Origin: Peribacillus sp. Bi96
Lineage (GTDB): Bacteria > Bacillota > Bacilli > Bacillales > DSM-1321
DNA: 64,000 bases
Reading direction: 5' to 3'
Assembly (NCBI RefSeq): GCF_918698115.1
Contig: NZ_CAKKLV010000005.1
Location: forward strand, 1-64,000
A model generated the notes under the pieces. The model saw only the letters and a program-made list of their open reading frames with translations. It had not been told where the DNA came from and ran no database searches. Both the position numbers and the translations under genes were made by a program. Numbering within the stretch: position 1 is the stretch's first letter; each line of letters opens with the position of its first letter. Of this stretch, positions 1-8,137 are shown piece by piece.

Positions 1-251
1 TGTACAGCGGTCTCGTTGATTGATGCCCCATATTCGTTCATATATTTAAGTACCTCTAGTTTAAAGGGCAGAGTGTAATTTGTATAGGATGAAGCAAGTC
101 CTTCCATCCCATGTTTTAGATAGCGAGCGACCCATCTTTTCAGAGCGGATAAACCTACATTTCTTTCTTGTGCAATGGATTTATAGGATTTTTTCCCTTC
201 TAAGTACTCTAAAACTGCATGTAATTTTTCGTCTATCGTATATTTAGTCAA
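1..251 (-). CDS. IS3-family transposase OrfA, helix-turn-helix protein (partial)
   Basis: About 83 codons are visible, starting at a TTG at 251-249, and the frame continues past the left edge. The visible protein is a helix-turn-helix region of the IS150/IS3 OrfA type, with motifs such as SYKSIAQERNVGLSALKRWV followed by a lysine/tyrosine-rich linker. In this family OrfA binds the element ends and OrfB supplies the DDE catalytic domain. The Shine-Dalgarno GGAGG (262-266, minus strand) lies inside the inverted repeat of the element end. Family assignment is from the motif; activity is unknown. Confidence 0.75.
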   Translation of the reverse strand, partial: MTKYTIDEKLHAVLEYLEGKKSYKSIAQERNVGLSALKRWVARYLKHGMEGLASSYTNYTLPFKLEVLKYMNEYGASINETAV

Positions 252-256
252 AAAAA

Positions 257-300
257 CTGCACCTCCAATTGTTAGATGTTGTCTAACAATTGGGGTGCAG
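257..300. repeat. Stem-loop at the IS end
   Basis: CTGCACC-t-CCAATTGTTAGA (257-276) pairs with TCTAACAATTGGGGTGCAG (282-300) around a 5-nt loop. The 19-bp stem has one bulged T. It contains the Shine-Dalgarno sequence of the transposase gene. Confidence 0.8.
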
Positions 301-328
301 TTCATTATTTTGGCACTCTTTTCGCTTG

Positions 329-487
329 CTATTTTTCATGTGGGTCTTTATGATTCGATTCAATTTTCAAAAAAGAATCCTTTTGACTTTTCGTTGATCG
401 AATGAATATGAAAACGCCAATCGCAAATAAAAGCGGCATTAGCAAAGCAAAAAGAAGATAAATCATATCTCCAAAGAACAAGCTCAT
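329..487 (-). CDS. Small single-pass membrane protein
   Basis: This is a 50-52 residue protein. One hydrophobic segment (about residues 4-29, with LLFALLMPLLFAIGVFIFI) is followed by a short charged tail (RSTKSQKDS to the C-terminus). It resembles the short DUF4083-type proteins of Bacillus, but I cannot confirm that. The start is uncertain. AGGGGG lies directly against the ATG at 487, which is too close, and sits 6-7 nt from a TTG two codons later (481-479). The TTG therefore looks like the better start. Function unknown; it lies between the IS end and the acetyltransferase. Confidence 0.6.
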   Translation of the reverse strand: MSLFFGDMIYLLFALLMPLLFAIGVFIFIRSTKSQKDSFLKIESNHKDPHEK

Positions 488-559
488 TCCCCCTAAGCAA
501 TTCGACGTGCACTTTTGACTGTAAAGCTTTTAAGTCAAACTTGGATGATCAGTGCTAGT

Positions 560-1012
560 CTAAATACTTTGTGACAAGCGAATCATATCCTGGCACTGAA
601 TCCCATTTTCATATATGGCCCCGGAATAGTTTCTATTAAAAAAATCGCGATCGACCCCAGTTATTCTAAAACCGCATTTTTGGTAAAGGGCAAGCTGCCC
701 TATCCCCGAATTTCCAGTTCCTATTTCAATCGTTTTATAACCTTGTTTCCTTGCATAGTGAATGGCATGTTCTATCAATCGTTTTCCGATTCCCCTTCCA
801 TGGAGCCTTTCATCCACCGCAATGTTCATTATCTCTATCAGTTCAGGACCTTTTTGCAGCAAAACATACACCCCAATCATCTGCTTATCCATCTCGGCAA
901 CAAAGCATGTTCCACTTCCCAAGTATGCCTCTACCAATTCCCTTGAAGGATCTGCCAAAAGCAACAAGTGCATCGGCGGTGACTCTTCCATATCTAGTTT
1001 TCTTATCTCCAC
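560..1012 (-). CDS. GNAT-family N-acetyltransferase
   Basis: This 150-residue protein has the GNAT fold. The acetyl-CoA pyrophosphate loop is seen as DERLHGRGIGKRLIEHAI (about residues 67-84), followed by LYQKCGFRITG (about 109-119), the usual last strand of the family. Acceptor substrate unknown. The start is a GTG at 1012, preceded by GAGGGAAGGG. Only 13 nt separate it from the stop of the nitronate monooxygenase gene upstream, so the two are probably cotranscribed. Confidence 0.85.
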   Translation of the reverse strand: MEIRKLDMEESPPMHLLLLADPSRELVEAYLGSGTCFVAEMDKQMIGVYVLLQKGPELIEIMNIAVDERLHGRGIGKRLIEHAIHYARKQGYKTIEIGTGNSGIGQLALYQKCGFRITGVDRDFFNRNYSGAIYENGIQCQDMIRLSQSI

Positions 1013-1025
1013 ACAAACCCTTCCC

Positions 1026-2042
1026 TCATTTTAGTTCTTCTAAAAGGAGTTCCATCAATTCGGATGCCGGAAGCTCCCTGCTCAACCTAAACCCCTGCCC
1101 TGCCCACAAAGCCATCAGTTCAGGATTGTTTTTTTGTCCTGCCGCTTTTCGCATTTGCTTGGTCATGTGATGGACATAAGGATAGGCGGTTGGTGCAACG
1201 CTATCATATTCCGTTAAAAAATGGTTCACCAAACCGCGTGCCCTTCGGCCGCTGAAGGCCCGGGTAACTGAGGTCCGAGTAAATCGCGGATTTCCGAGAG
1301 CTTCTTTATGAACGGGACTTGCCCCGCTTTCGGGACAGCGAAGAAAAGCTGTTCCCAATTGCGCTGCTGTTGCTCCTGCTGCGAGCACGGCAGCGATATC
1401 CTTTCCATGCATCAGTCCACCCGCCGCAATGATAGGTAACTTCAGTTCATTTTCAATCATCCGTATCAATACTAAAAGACCGTAATCATCTTCTGTGCGG
1501 TTTTCAAAACTGGCACGATGTCCCCCTGCCTCAATGCCCTGAACACATAGCACATCCGCACCTGCATCCGCTGCCTTTTTTGCTTCCTGAAGGTTGGTTA
1601 CTGTCACGACAATAAGGGTACCGACGCTTTGGAGCTCGCTTATTACATCAGATGAAGGACACCCAAACGTAAAACTGACGATCGCCATCCGGGCCTCTTT
1701 TAATGCAGTTAATTTATTTTGCCAATCATCATCATCGCTGTCGGCCTTTCCAATCGCAGCCCCCACACTCTTTGCCTCTTTTTCAATTTTTTCATGATAG
1801 GCAGATAATAACCTTTCATCCACCACCTCATGACCAGGCACAAAAACATTCACGCCAAATGGTCGCTCGGTCATTTGACGCGTCTGCGCTATCTCTGCTT
1901 TCATATCTTCGGCAGTCTTATAGCCAGCGGCAAGAAAGCCCAATCCTCCTGCATTGGATACTGAAGCCGCAAGCTTTGGAGTGGAAGCCCCTCCTGCCAT
2001 CGGTGCTTGAATGATTGGATATCTCAGTAAATCTTTGAACAT
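1026..2042 (-). CDS. Nitronate monooxygenase (2-nitropropane dioxygenase family)
   Basis: An FMN-dependent TIM-barrel enzyme of 338 residues that oxidises alkyl nitronates such as propionate-3-nitronate. Family marks are YPIIQAPMAGG at the N-terminus, SNAGGLGFLAAGY, the phosphate-binding GIEAGGHR with its catalytic-type His, and AAGGLMHGKD ... GATAAQLGTAFLRC near residue 230. The ATG at 2042-2040 is chosen because AAGGAG lies 9 nt upstream; an in-frame TTG nine bases earlier touches the Shine-Dalgarno. It probably forms a two-gene unit with the downstream acetyltransferase. A second, distant paralog lies at 23694-24659. Confidence 0.88.
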   Translation of the reverse strand: MFKDLLRYPIIQAPMAGGASTPKLAASVSNAGGLGFLAAGYKTAEDMKAEIAQTRQMTERPFGVNVFVPGHEVVDERLLSAYHEKIEKEAKSVGAAIGKADSDDDDWQNKLTALKEARMAIVSFTFGCPSSDVISELQSVGTLIVVTVTNLQEAKKAADAGADVLCVQGIEAGGHRASFENRTEDDYGLLVLIRMIENELKLPIIAAGGLMHGKDIAAVLAAGATAAQLGTAFLRCPESGASPVHKEALGNPRFTRTSVTRAFSGRRARGLVNHFLTEYDSVAPTAYPYVHHMTKQMRKAAGQKNNPELMALWAGQGFRLSRELPASELMELLLEELK

Positions 2043-2183
2043 TCTACACAACTCCTTTTGATTTTTCTACATGCCCTTATCATTTTTACGTTTTCTTGGT
2101 ATAATGATTGTCTGTAAGAGAAAAGTGTCTAGATGATCACCCTTTATATCTTGCAAATATAAAACATAGGTGGTAAATAAAAA

Positions 2184-3149
2184 ATGGAAACAAAACCATA
2201 TAGAGTATTACTTTATTATTTGTATGTACCTATCGAGAATCACGAAGAATTTACAGCCGAGCATCTTGAGGCATGTAAAGCCCTTGAATTGAAAGGCCGT
2301 ATCTTGGTGGCATCAGAAGGTATCAACGGAACTGTTTCAGGTACGATCGAACAAACCAACCAATATATGGACATGATGAAAAGCGATTCCCGCTTTGCCG
2401 ATATCGTGTTTAAAATAGATGAGGCTGATGGCCATGCTTTCAAAAAAATGCATGTTCGTCCACGCAATGAACTTGTCACGCTTCGATTGGAAGATGACAT
2501 CAACCCGAACCAGATGACAGGCCAATACTTGAGCCCGAAGGAATTCTTCGAGCAAATGCAAGATGAAAACACGATCGTCCTTGATGCCAGAAATGACTAT
2601 GAATTTGATTTAGGACATTTCAGGGGTGCAATCAAGCCAGAAATCACGAATTTCCGTGAACTTCCGGATTGGGTCCGGGAAAATAAACAAATGTTCGAAG
2701 GAAAAAAAATCCTTACGTATTGCACAGGCGGTATCCGCTGTGAGAAATTCTCCGGCTGGCTTGTCGAAGAAGGCTTCGAGGACGTTAGCCAGCTGCATGG
2801 CGGCATCGCAACATACGGGAAGGACCCCGAAGTCCAAGGTGAGCTTTGGGATGGCCAAATGTATGTATTCGATGAAAGAATTGCCGTACCTATCAATCAA
2901 AAGGAACATGTCATTGTCGGACGCGATATTTATTCCGGTGAACCTTGTGAACGCTATGTCAATTGCGCTAACCCTGAATGCAACAAGAAAATCCTTTGCA
3001 GTGAAGAGAACGAACACAAACATATGCGCAGCTGTACCCACGAATGCCGAGTGCATCCGCGTAACCGCTATGTAGTCGAGCATAACCTTTCTGAAGAAGA
3101 AGTTGCTGAGAGATTACAAAAAATCGAAGAAGCCATTACGGCAAAATGA
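2184..3149 (+). CDS. trhO: tRNA uridine(34) hydroxylase TrhO (rhodanese-domain protein, YbfQ type)
   Basis: TrhO makes 5-hydroxyuridine at position 34 of tRNAs using O2. The 321-residue protein has the family layout: an N-terminal acylphosphatase-like ferredoxin fold ([18 protein letters not shown]), a rhodanese domain at about residues 120-220 with the active cysteine in [17 protein letters not shown], and a Cys-rich tail ([12 protein letters not shown], then [10 protein letters not shown]). The start ATG follows AGGTGG by about 10 nt. It is transcribed alone and ends at a terminator. Confidence 0.92.
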   Translation: METKPYRVLLYYLYVPIENHEEFTAEHLEACKALELKGRILVASEGINGTVSGTIEQTNQYMDMMKSDSRFADIVFKIDEADGHAFKKMHVRPRNELVTLRLEDDINPNQMTGQYLSPKEFFEQMQDENTIVLDARNDYEFDLGHFRGAIKPEITNFRELPDWVRENKQMFEGKKILTYCTGGIRCEKFSGWLVEEGFEDVSQLHGGIATYGKDPEVQGELWDGQMYVFDERIAVPINQKEHVIVGRDIYSGEPCERYVNCANPECNKKILCSEENEHKHMRSCTHECRVHPRNRYVVEHNLSEEEVAERLQKIEEAITAK

Positions 3150-3156
3150 TTAAGCA

Positions 3157-3197
3157 ACCCGAATCAGTGGACATGTTCCCTATTCGGGTTTTTTCAA
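3157..3197 (+). terminator. Rho-independent terminator of trhO
   Basis: Stem AACCCGAAT / ATTCGGGTT followed by a T-run, a few bases after the trhO stop. Confidence 0.85.
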
Positions 3198-3579
3198 TAT
3201 CCTTCATTCAATCCCCTCATAAAGAAACTAAATCTTATTTCCCTATACTAAACCTGAGCCTTTTTCTTCATCTCACTGCTTAGATTCACGATAAACTTTT
3301 TCTAACCGCAATATTCCTTACTCTCTTACTTCTATATCAAAATAGAAAAAACCTTCTTTAATCATAAAAAGAAAGAAATAACCCACTAACTCCTAAAGGG
3401 AGCTTCATACCCCATCTCAAACCCAATCATTTTAAAGCTTCTTGCAACACTAATCGGAAGTTTAGAATTTATTTGGCTGCATCTTTCTTCATTCAGATTT
3501 TTTAAAATTAAATCATCTAATCCTACTAATTATGATTTTCTTGATATTCCAAGAAAAAGAGATTCCTCTTTCTAAGACT
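3198..3579. other. Gene-poor stretch with a possible gene remnant on the minus strand
   Basis: No complete gene is visible. On the minus strand an open frame of 47 codons (3386-3529) without a start codon encodes a protein-like stretch ending MIGFEMGYEAPFRS. It may be the 3' end of a gene broken near the IS remnant, but I could not assign it to a family. Confidence 0.3.
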
Positions 3580-3781
3580 CGCCCAGACTGTAGACAAATT
3601 CTCCTCCAGGCACTCGCTTTGCGCCTGCGGGGTCTCCCTTGGACGCATATTCCCGCAGGAGTCTCGTACCTTACGTTCCAATCAACTTGTTTTAACATTG
3701 AGATAGAATCCCTTTTGCTTCGGGCGAGATTTTTAAAGTACCCAACAACAAATAAAGAGGGCTATCCTGAGTAAAAAACCA

Positions 3782-4080
3782 TTGAAATCCATTTGTGCGG
3801 CTTGTTCATTTTTATCACAGTGTACAGAAAGTAAAGACCTTCAGAAAGTGGTGACACGCTATATTTGGCAAGAATATTGGAAAGAAGCAGATCGTCATCA
3901 TGAAGAGGTAAGACCTATATATGTGAAACGCAAAGAAACGATAGAGCGTGTACTCACAGATGCAAAAGAAAAGCATGGTATAGGTTGGACTACTTTAAGG
4001 GAATTAAAAAATTGTCGATGCAGGCGATACTTACTTTCGCTGCCATGAATGAGAAGAAGGTCGCCAACTAGACTTGGAGA
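3782..4080 (+). pseudogene. IS1182-family transposase, C-terminal fragment, frameshifted
   Basis: The frame encodes CAACSFLSQCTESKD, then QKVVTRYIWQEYW, then YVKRKETIERVLTDAKEKHG and GWTTLRELKN. This is the C-terminal signature of IS1182 transposases (Cys-x2-Cys-type block plus the KETIERVFADLKEKHG helix holding the last acidic residue). After LRELKN the frame shifts. The next frame continues LSMQA-ILTFAAMNEKKVAN, as expected of the family, before a stop at 4069-4071. The N-terminal two thirds are missing, so it cannot be active. Confidence 0.75.
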
Positions 4081-4122
4081 GGTCACTATTCTCTATAGCT
4101 GCTTCAAATCCAATAAAAAATC

Positions 4123-4160
4123 AAAAAGGTTTCGGAATGAGACCATTCCGAAACCTTTTT
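4123..4160. terminator. Bidirectional terminator inside the IS remnant end
   Basis: Perfect 17-bp arms (AAAAAGGTTTCGGAATG and its complement) around AGAC, with A- and T-runs on the two sides. It can also stop leftward transcripts from the superoxide dismutase gene. Confidence 0.85.
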
Positions 4161-4218
4161 GTCTACAACCTGAGCGATTCCTCTTTCGAAGAATTTCTCT
4201 CTCTTGTTTCCATTAAAT

Positions 4219-4851
4219 TTATTTTTCTTCTGCACTTACAACTATTCCACAAGCTTGTCTATCTCCCGCATCACCAGTTTTCAAGGTATCTTCATCAGGT
4301 CCCTTTTCTCCATTGGCTTCATATCGGTCAGGAATATTGGCAAAGTTGTCTGGATTTGCATGAACAATGACAGCTAACTCTTCTTTCTTCAGTTGATCTA
4401 TCGTCATATTATCCAATGTTGCCGTATATTTTGCCGTCCCATCCTCTTTTACAAATAGAGGGGGCATATCCCCTGCATGATGTGAGTGCGTTTCAGAAGT
4501 TGGATTGAAGTGTCCTCCCGCTGTAGTGAAAGGGCCATCCTTGGCATCCACCTCACATATTGCGTTTTCATGAATATGGAAGCCATGATAGCCTGGCTCT
4601 AGACCTTCCAAAGCTGTCTGGATCACTACAGCATTCTCTTCCGCGGTAAAATTGACAGTACCTAATTTTTTACCTTCAACATCTTTTACTTCCGCTTTCA
4701 CCTGGGGATCTACATCTGTTTGTGTTCCTTGTCCCACTGTATTCATGTCCTCGGCATTTTTGCCGGCCTGATCTGTATCATCCGCGGAATTACATCCATA
4801 CAGTATAAAGGCAGCACACATGGGAAGCATAAGTTTTTGTTTATAGTTCAT
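4219..4851 (-). CDS. sodC: Cu/Zn superoxide dismutase-family lipoprotein
   Basis: A 210-residue exported lipoprotein (lipobox LYGC, cysteine at about residue 20) with a low-complexity acidic linker and a Cu/Zn-SOD domain at about 50-205. The family converts superoxide to H2O2 and O2 outside the membrane. All ligand positions appear filled: GFHIHE (two His), GGHFNP, the ETHSHHAGD block (two His and Asp) and VIVHANPD (last Cu His). The Bacillus subtilis YojM paralog is described as lacking Cu ligands, so this copy may be active. An ENAIC and a DRQACG cysteine could form the family disulfide. The Shine-Dalgarno is weak. Confidence 0.88.
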   Translation of the reverse strand: MNYKQKLMLPMCAAFILYGCNSADDTDQAGKNAEDMNTVGQGTQTDVDPQVKAEVKDVEGKKLGTVNFTAEENAVVIQTALEGLEPGYHGFHIHENAICEVDAKDGPFTTAGGHFNPTSETHSHHAGDMPPLFVKEDGTAKYTATLDNMTIDQLKKEELAVIVHANPDNFANIPDRYEANGEKGPDEDTLKTGDAGDRQACGIVVSAEEK

Positions 4852-5020
4852 GATAAATACCCTCGCTCTCTTATATGTATATTCTACTTATTACTTTCCA
4901 CTATTATGGAAGAATAAACAAAAAGCGGGCTAAATAGGAAAATAGATTTCACTAGTGAGAGTAAACCTATTACTAAATTCACAGTCAACGATATTCCCCT
5001 AAGGCATATGGGCTCCATTT

Positions 5021-6328
5021 TCACAAAGTGATGACACCGAAAGTAATGGCTGCAATCGTCATGATGATGGTTGTCCCAAACGCCCATTTAAACAAGAATT
5101 TTTGGTGATCCCCAAAATCCACGCCTACAAGGCCTATCAATATGAATGTTGCAGGTACCAATGGCGATAATGGGAACCCTGTGGTCGAATGACCTAATAA
5201 AGCCGCCCTTCCGATTTCTACAGGGGCAATACCAAAGTTGGAGGCGGTTTCACTGATGATAGGCAGAATGCCGAAGTAATAGGCATCAGGTGAAAAAATG
5301 AACCCCATCGGAATGCTCGTCAGCGCCACCACCAGTGGCAAATGTGCCCCGAGCCAATCCGGAATGACGGTTACGATGGACGCGGCCATCGAGTCCATCA
5401 TCTTTGTTTCTGTAAATACACCCGTAAAAATCCCTGCAGCGAAAATGAGTGTACAGATCATCACGAAACTGTTGGCATGACTTAAAATCCTTTCTTGCTG
5501 TTCTTGTGGATTCGGAAAGTTAACAAATAATGCTATCGCAAAAGCGGAGGCAAACAAGATTTGGATTGGCAGCACTTCCATCACCAACAATACCATCAGT
5601 AAAATCGTCAAGAGCCAATTAAACCAAAAAAGCTTAGATGGTCGTTTAGATGTGGTTTCTGCAGTTGCAGCCTGTTCGCTCATACCGGGTGGCATGGTCG
5701 TCTCCATCGAACTGACTCCTACTCTCTCTCTTTCCTTTTTGCCAAGTACATATGCCGAAAACAGGGTCCATAAAAGACCGCAAATCATGACCGGAATAAG
5801 CGGTATGAATAAATCCGATACTTCAACTTGCAGGCTCGCGGCCGCTCTTACCAACGGACCTCCCCAAGGAATCATATTCATGACTCCTGCACCTAAACCA
5901 ACGACACAGGCCAATACGAGTCGGTTCATCCCTAATTTCATATAAAGCGGCAGCATGGCCGAAACGGTGATCATGAATGTGGATGAACCGTCTCCATCCA
6001 AACCTACCAATATGGTTATGATGGCTGTCGCCATGACAACCTTAAGCGGATCACCTTTTACAAAACTCAAAATTTTAGCGATCATAGGCTCGAATAAACC
6101 AACGTCAATCATTAAACCAAAATATAAAATAGCAAAAACAATCATGACAGCCGTTGGTGTCACCTTTAAAATACCTGTGACCATCATTTCTCCCATTTCG
6201 GACGCAAACCCGCCAATCAAACCAAAAGCTATCGCCGTAAAAATAAAAGCGACGACTACGGAGAGACGCTTTGTGATGACTAAGACCAGAAACGTTAAAA
6301 TCATGCAAAATCCTAGAATAGTTAACAT
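5021..6328 (-). CDS. CitMHS-family citrate-metal/proton symporter
   Basis: A 435-residue polytopic membrane protein with about 11-12 hydrophobic segments. MLTILGFCMILTFLVLVITK and the loop VGLDGDGSSTFMITVSA are typical of CitM/CitH, which import citrate complexed with Mg2+ or Ca2+. The second repeat shows PDAYYFGILPI and GHSTTGFPLSPLVPAT. The ATG at 6328 follows AAGGAG by 8 nt. No CitST-like sensor pair is adjacent. The upstream intergenic region carries three 19-bp repeats that may be an operator. Exact substrate/metal preference cannot be read from sequence. Confidence 0.87.
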   Translation of the reverse strand: MLTILGFCMILTFLVLVITKRLSVVVAFIFTAIAFGLIGGFASEMGEMMVTGILKVTPTAVMIVFAILYFGLMIDVGLFEPMIAKILSFVKGDPLKVVMATAIITILVGLDGDGSSTFMITVSAMLPLYMKLGMNRLVLACVVGLGAGVMNMIPWGGPLVRAAASLQVEVSDLFIPLIPVMICGLLWTLFSAYVLGKKERERVGVSSMETTMPPGMSEQAATAETTSKRPSKLFWFNWLLTILLMVLLVMEVLPIQILFASAFAIALFVNFPNPQEQQERILSHANSFVMICTLIFAAGIFTGVFTETKMMDSMAASIVTVIPDWLGAHLPLVVALTSIPMGFIFSPDAYYFGILPIISETASNFGIAPVEIGRAALLGHSTTGFPLSPLVPATFILIGLVGVDFGDHQKFLFKWAFGTTIIMTIAAITFGVITL

Positions 6329-6428
6329 GTTATAAACTCCTTTAATTTGTAAATAAATAAATTTTTCTGAAAAATCAATATTTTCACATTATAACATTTG
6401 CACATTCATTAAAAAACCTACTATTTTA

Positions 6429-6482
6429 TCCGAAGTCAAATTCTATATCCAAAGTCAAATTCTATAACCAAAGTCAAATACA
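6429..6482. repeat. Three tandem 19-bp repeats in a divergent promoter region
   Basis: TCCGAAGTCAAATTCTATA (6429-6447), TCCAAAGTCAAATTCTATA (6448-6466) and ACCAAAGTCAAATACA (6467-6482) are consecutive copies sharing AAGTCAAAT. They sit between the CitMHS gene (leftward) and the MFS gene (rightward), which suggests a regulator-binding array. Confidence 0.75.
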
Positions 6483-6560
6483 TTTAATAAATTAGTTAAT
6501 TTCTGTATACTATTATTTAGGAACCCGAAGTATTTTTAAGAAAGAAGTGTTGCATGTAAA

Positions 6561-7772
6561 ATGAATGCTCATAAAATTGCTAAACGGAATTTATTCATCA
6601 TGTGGTTCGCAAATTTTTTCATAGGCGGAAGCATGACAATGGTTCTTCCATTCATATCTTTATACATTGGTACATTCGGCGATTATTCTACTGAATATAT
6701 CCAGCATTGGTCCGGATGGACATTCGGAATCACTTTTGTGACTGCCTTTTTATTTTCTCCTGTTTGGGGACGGATCGGTGACCGGTATGGGAGAAAGAAA
6801 ATCTTGATTGTCTGTGCCTTTGGGATGGGGCTGTCCATTTTCTTGATGGGATTCGTCGAAAATGTTTGGCAGCTATTCGTCTTAAGGATGTTCACAGGAA
6901 TATTCACTGGATTCATTTCCATGTCACAGGCCTTCATATCAACCCAGACTCCGAAAGAAATTGCCGGACGCGTACTGGGAACGCTGCAAACGGGAAATAT
7001 AACCGGTTCACTTTTCGGACCATTGCTTGGCGGCATACTTGCCGACACACTCGGCTATTCAACCGCATTTAAATTCACCTCGATCACCATTTTCGTTTCT
7101 GGACTGCTCGTTTTTGCAACAAAGGAATACCAAATGGAACGTCAAAAGGGAACAAAGTCGAGCTATACAAGCAGAGAGGTACTCTCGCATATCTTACGGA
7201 ATCCCATCCTGGTGAATGTCATGCTCATTTCGACACTTGTTCAAGTTGCCCATTTCAGCATCCAGCCCATTCTTTCTTTATATGTTGGTGAGTTGCATGG
7301 AACTTCCAATCTTGGATTTTATTCTGGAATCGCCTTTTCTGCAGCGGGACTTGGAAATTTATTGATGGCGCGTCATTGGGGCAAAATTGGGGATCGGCAT
7401 GGACATGTGAAGATCCTTGTGCTGCTACTTTTTCTGACCGCACTTGTCTACTTTCCTGGTGCCTTCATCAATCATTTTTGGCAGCTTGTCATTGTACGTT
7501 TCATACTAGGCATGGCAATAGGGGGCATCATTCCTGTAAGGATTGCCTACATTCGCCAAGAAGCACCCGTAGCAATGCAGGGGGAAGTCCTTGGTTACAA
7601 TACGAGTCTACGCTTTTTAGGCAATATCATCGGACCTGCAATGGGCGGAATGGTCGCTGGTTTCTATGGATTCTCCGCTGTTTTCATCACGACCAGCACC
7701 TTGCTTCTCATCGCTGGACTTGTCCTTTATTTCGCGATGCACCGCAATCCAGAGCTAGCCAGATCACATTGA
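6561..7772 (+). CDS. MFS transporter, multidrug-efflux type (MdtG/NorA-like)
   Basis: A 403-residue major facilitator with 12 hydrophobic segments in two halves. The loop 2-3 signature is GRIGDRYGRKKILIVCAF (about residues 74-91) and is repeated as GKIGDRHGHVKILVL in the second half. FTGIFTGFISMSQAFIST and GNITGSLFGPLLGGILAD match the drug/H+ antiporter motif C region (GxxxGPxxGG). Substrate unknown. The Shine-Dalgarno before the ATG at 6561 is weak (GAAAGAAGTG). It diverges from the CitMHS gene and ends at a strong terminator. Confidence 0.85.
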   Translation: MNAHKIAKRNLFIMWFANFFIGGSMTMVLPFISLYIGTFGDYSTEYIQHWSGWTFGITFVTAFLFSPVWGRIGDRYGRKKILIVCAFGMGLSIFLMGFVENVWQLFVLRMFTGIFTGFISMSQAFISTQTPKEIAGRVLGTLQTGNITGSLFGPLLGGILADTLGYSTAFKFTSITIFVSGLLVFATKEYQMERQKGTKSSYTSREVLSHILRNPILVNVMLISTLVQVAHFSIQPILSLYVGELHGTSNLGFYSGIAFSAAGLGNLLMARHWGKIGDRHGHVKILVLLLFLTALVYFPGAFINHFWQLVIVRFILGMAIGGIIPVRIAYIRQEAPVAMQGEVLGYNTSLRFLGNIIGPAMGGMVAGFYGFSAVFITTSTLLLIAGLVLYFAMHRNPELARSH

Positions 7773-7783
7773 TCATTTTTCGC

Positions 7784-7820
7784 AAAAAAGCCTGCTTCCA
7801 GATGGAAGCAGGCTTTTTTA
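7784..7820. terminator. Terminator of the MFS gene
   Basis: AAAAAAGCCTGCTTCC / GGAAGCAGGCTTTTTT around AGAT, just after the stop codon. Symmetric A- and T-runs allow use in both directions. Confidence 0.9.
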
Positions 7821-7973
7821 TGTAGTGATAGATAGATACCTCTAACTGGATTCCGATACAGGCAGTGATATCACTTTTCTTTGACCTCCTCACCCCTTAG
7901 ACTTGAACCATAAACTGATAAGTATTTTTATTCCTCCTCAAAAACGCATCACATTTTATGTTAAGATTATTAT
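7821..7973. other. Leader/promoter region before the c-di-GMP riboswitch
   Basis: About 150 bases without a gene. It presumably holds the promoter of the riboswitch transcript. No confident -35/-10 pair was chosen. Confidence 0.3.
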
Positions 7974-8053
7974 AGGCAAATTTTATGAAAGTAAAAGACG
8001 CAAAGCCACGGGCCTAAACCAACAACTTAGTTGTCATGGCAGCCGGGTTGCCA
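7974..8053 (+). promoter_or_regulatory. Cyclic-di-GMP-I (GEMM) riboswitch aptamer
   Basis: The consensus landmarks occur in order: GGCAAA, a P2 stem TTTTAT/GTAAAA capped by a GAAA tetraloop, GACGCAAAGCCACGGGCCTA (conserved core with tetraloop receptor), AACC, then P3 closing with CATGGCAGCCGGGTTGCC. The 5' GGCAA pairs with the final TTGCC to form P1. The family binds the second messenger c-di-GMP. Alternative pairing of AGGCAAAT (7974-7981) with ATTTGCCT (8105-8112), just before the downstream Shine-Dalgarno, could form the expression switch. No intrinsic terminator is obvious. Confidence 0.9.
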
Positions 8054-8137
8054 AGATTTATCTTGATTAGATCGTTTAATTAATTATTTCTTGCCCCATT
8101 TTTAATTTGCCTAAAATTAGAAAAAAGAGGGTTATAT

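Larger units (their letters stand above)
1..304 (-). mobile_element. IS3-family insertion sequence, one end (truncated by window edge)
   Basis: The segment holds the first part of an IS3-type transposase gene reading leftward. Its outer end begins with TGAACTGCACC on the minus strand, with tip at about 304. The TG tip is typical of IS3 ends. The other end lies outside the window, so completeness cannot be judged. Confidence 0.75.
3580..4176 (+). mobile_element. Internally deleted IS1182-family remnant with both terminal inverted repeats
   Basis: Left end CGCCCAGACTGTAGACAAA (3580-3598) and right end, reversed, CGCTCAGGTTGTAGACAAA (4158-4176) match at 16 of 19 positions. Between them lie the decayed C-terminal part of an IS1182-type transposase and an intergenic-repeat-like block. 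The element is about 600 bp; a full IS1182 member is usually about 1.5-2 kb. The same 17 bases (16 identical), GATTCCTCTTTCNAAGA, flank both ends at 3561-3577 and 4176-4192. Confidence 0.65.

Noticed and set aside
3532..3774. 80-codon plus-strand frame at the left end of the IS remnant
   Set aside because: It runs through the inverted end and the palindromic block; the product has no family features.
4074..4370. 98-codon plus-strand frame
   Set aside because: Antisense to the superoxide dismutase gene and it passes through a terminator hairpin.
6429..6482. Possible CRISPR array
   Set aside because: Repeats are head-to-tail with no spacers, only three copies and no cas genes.
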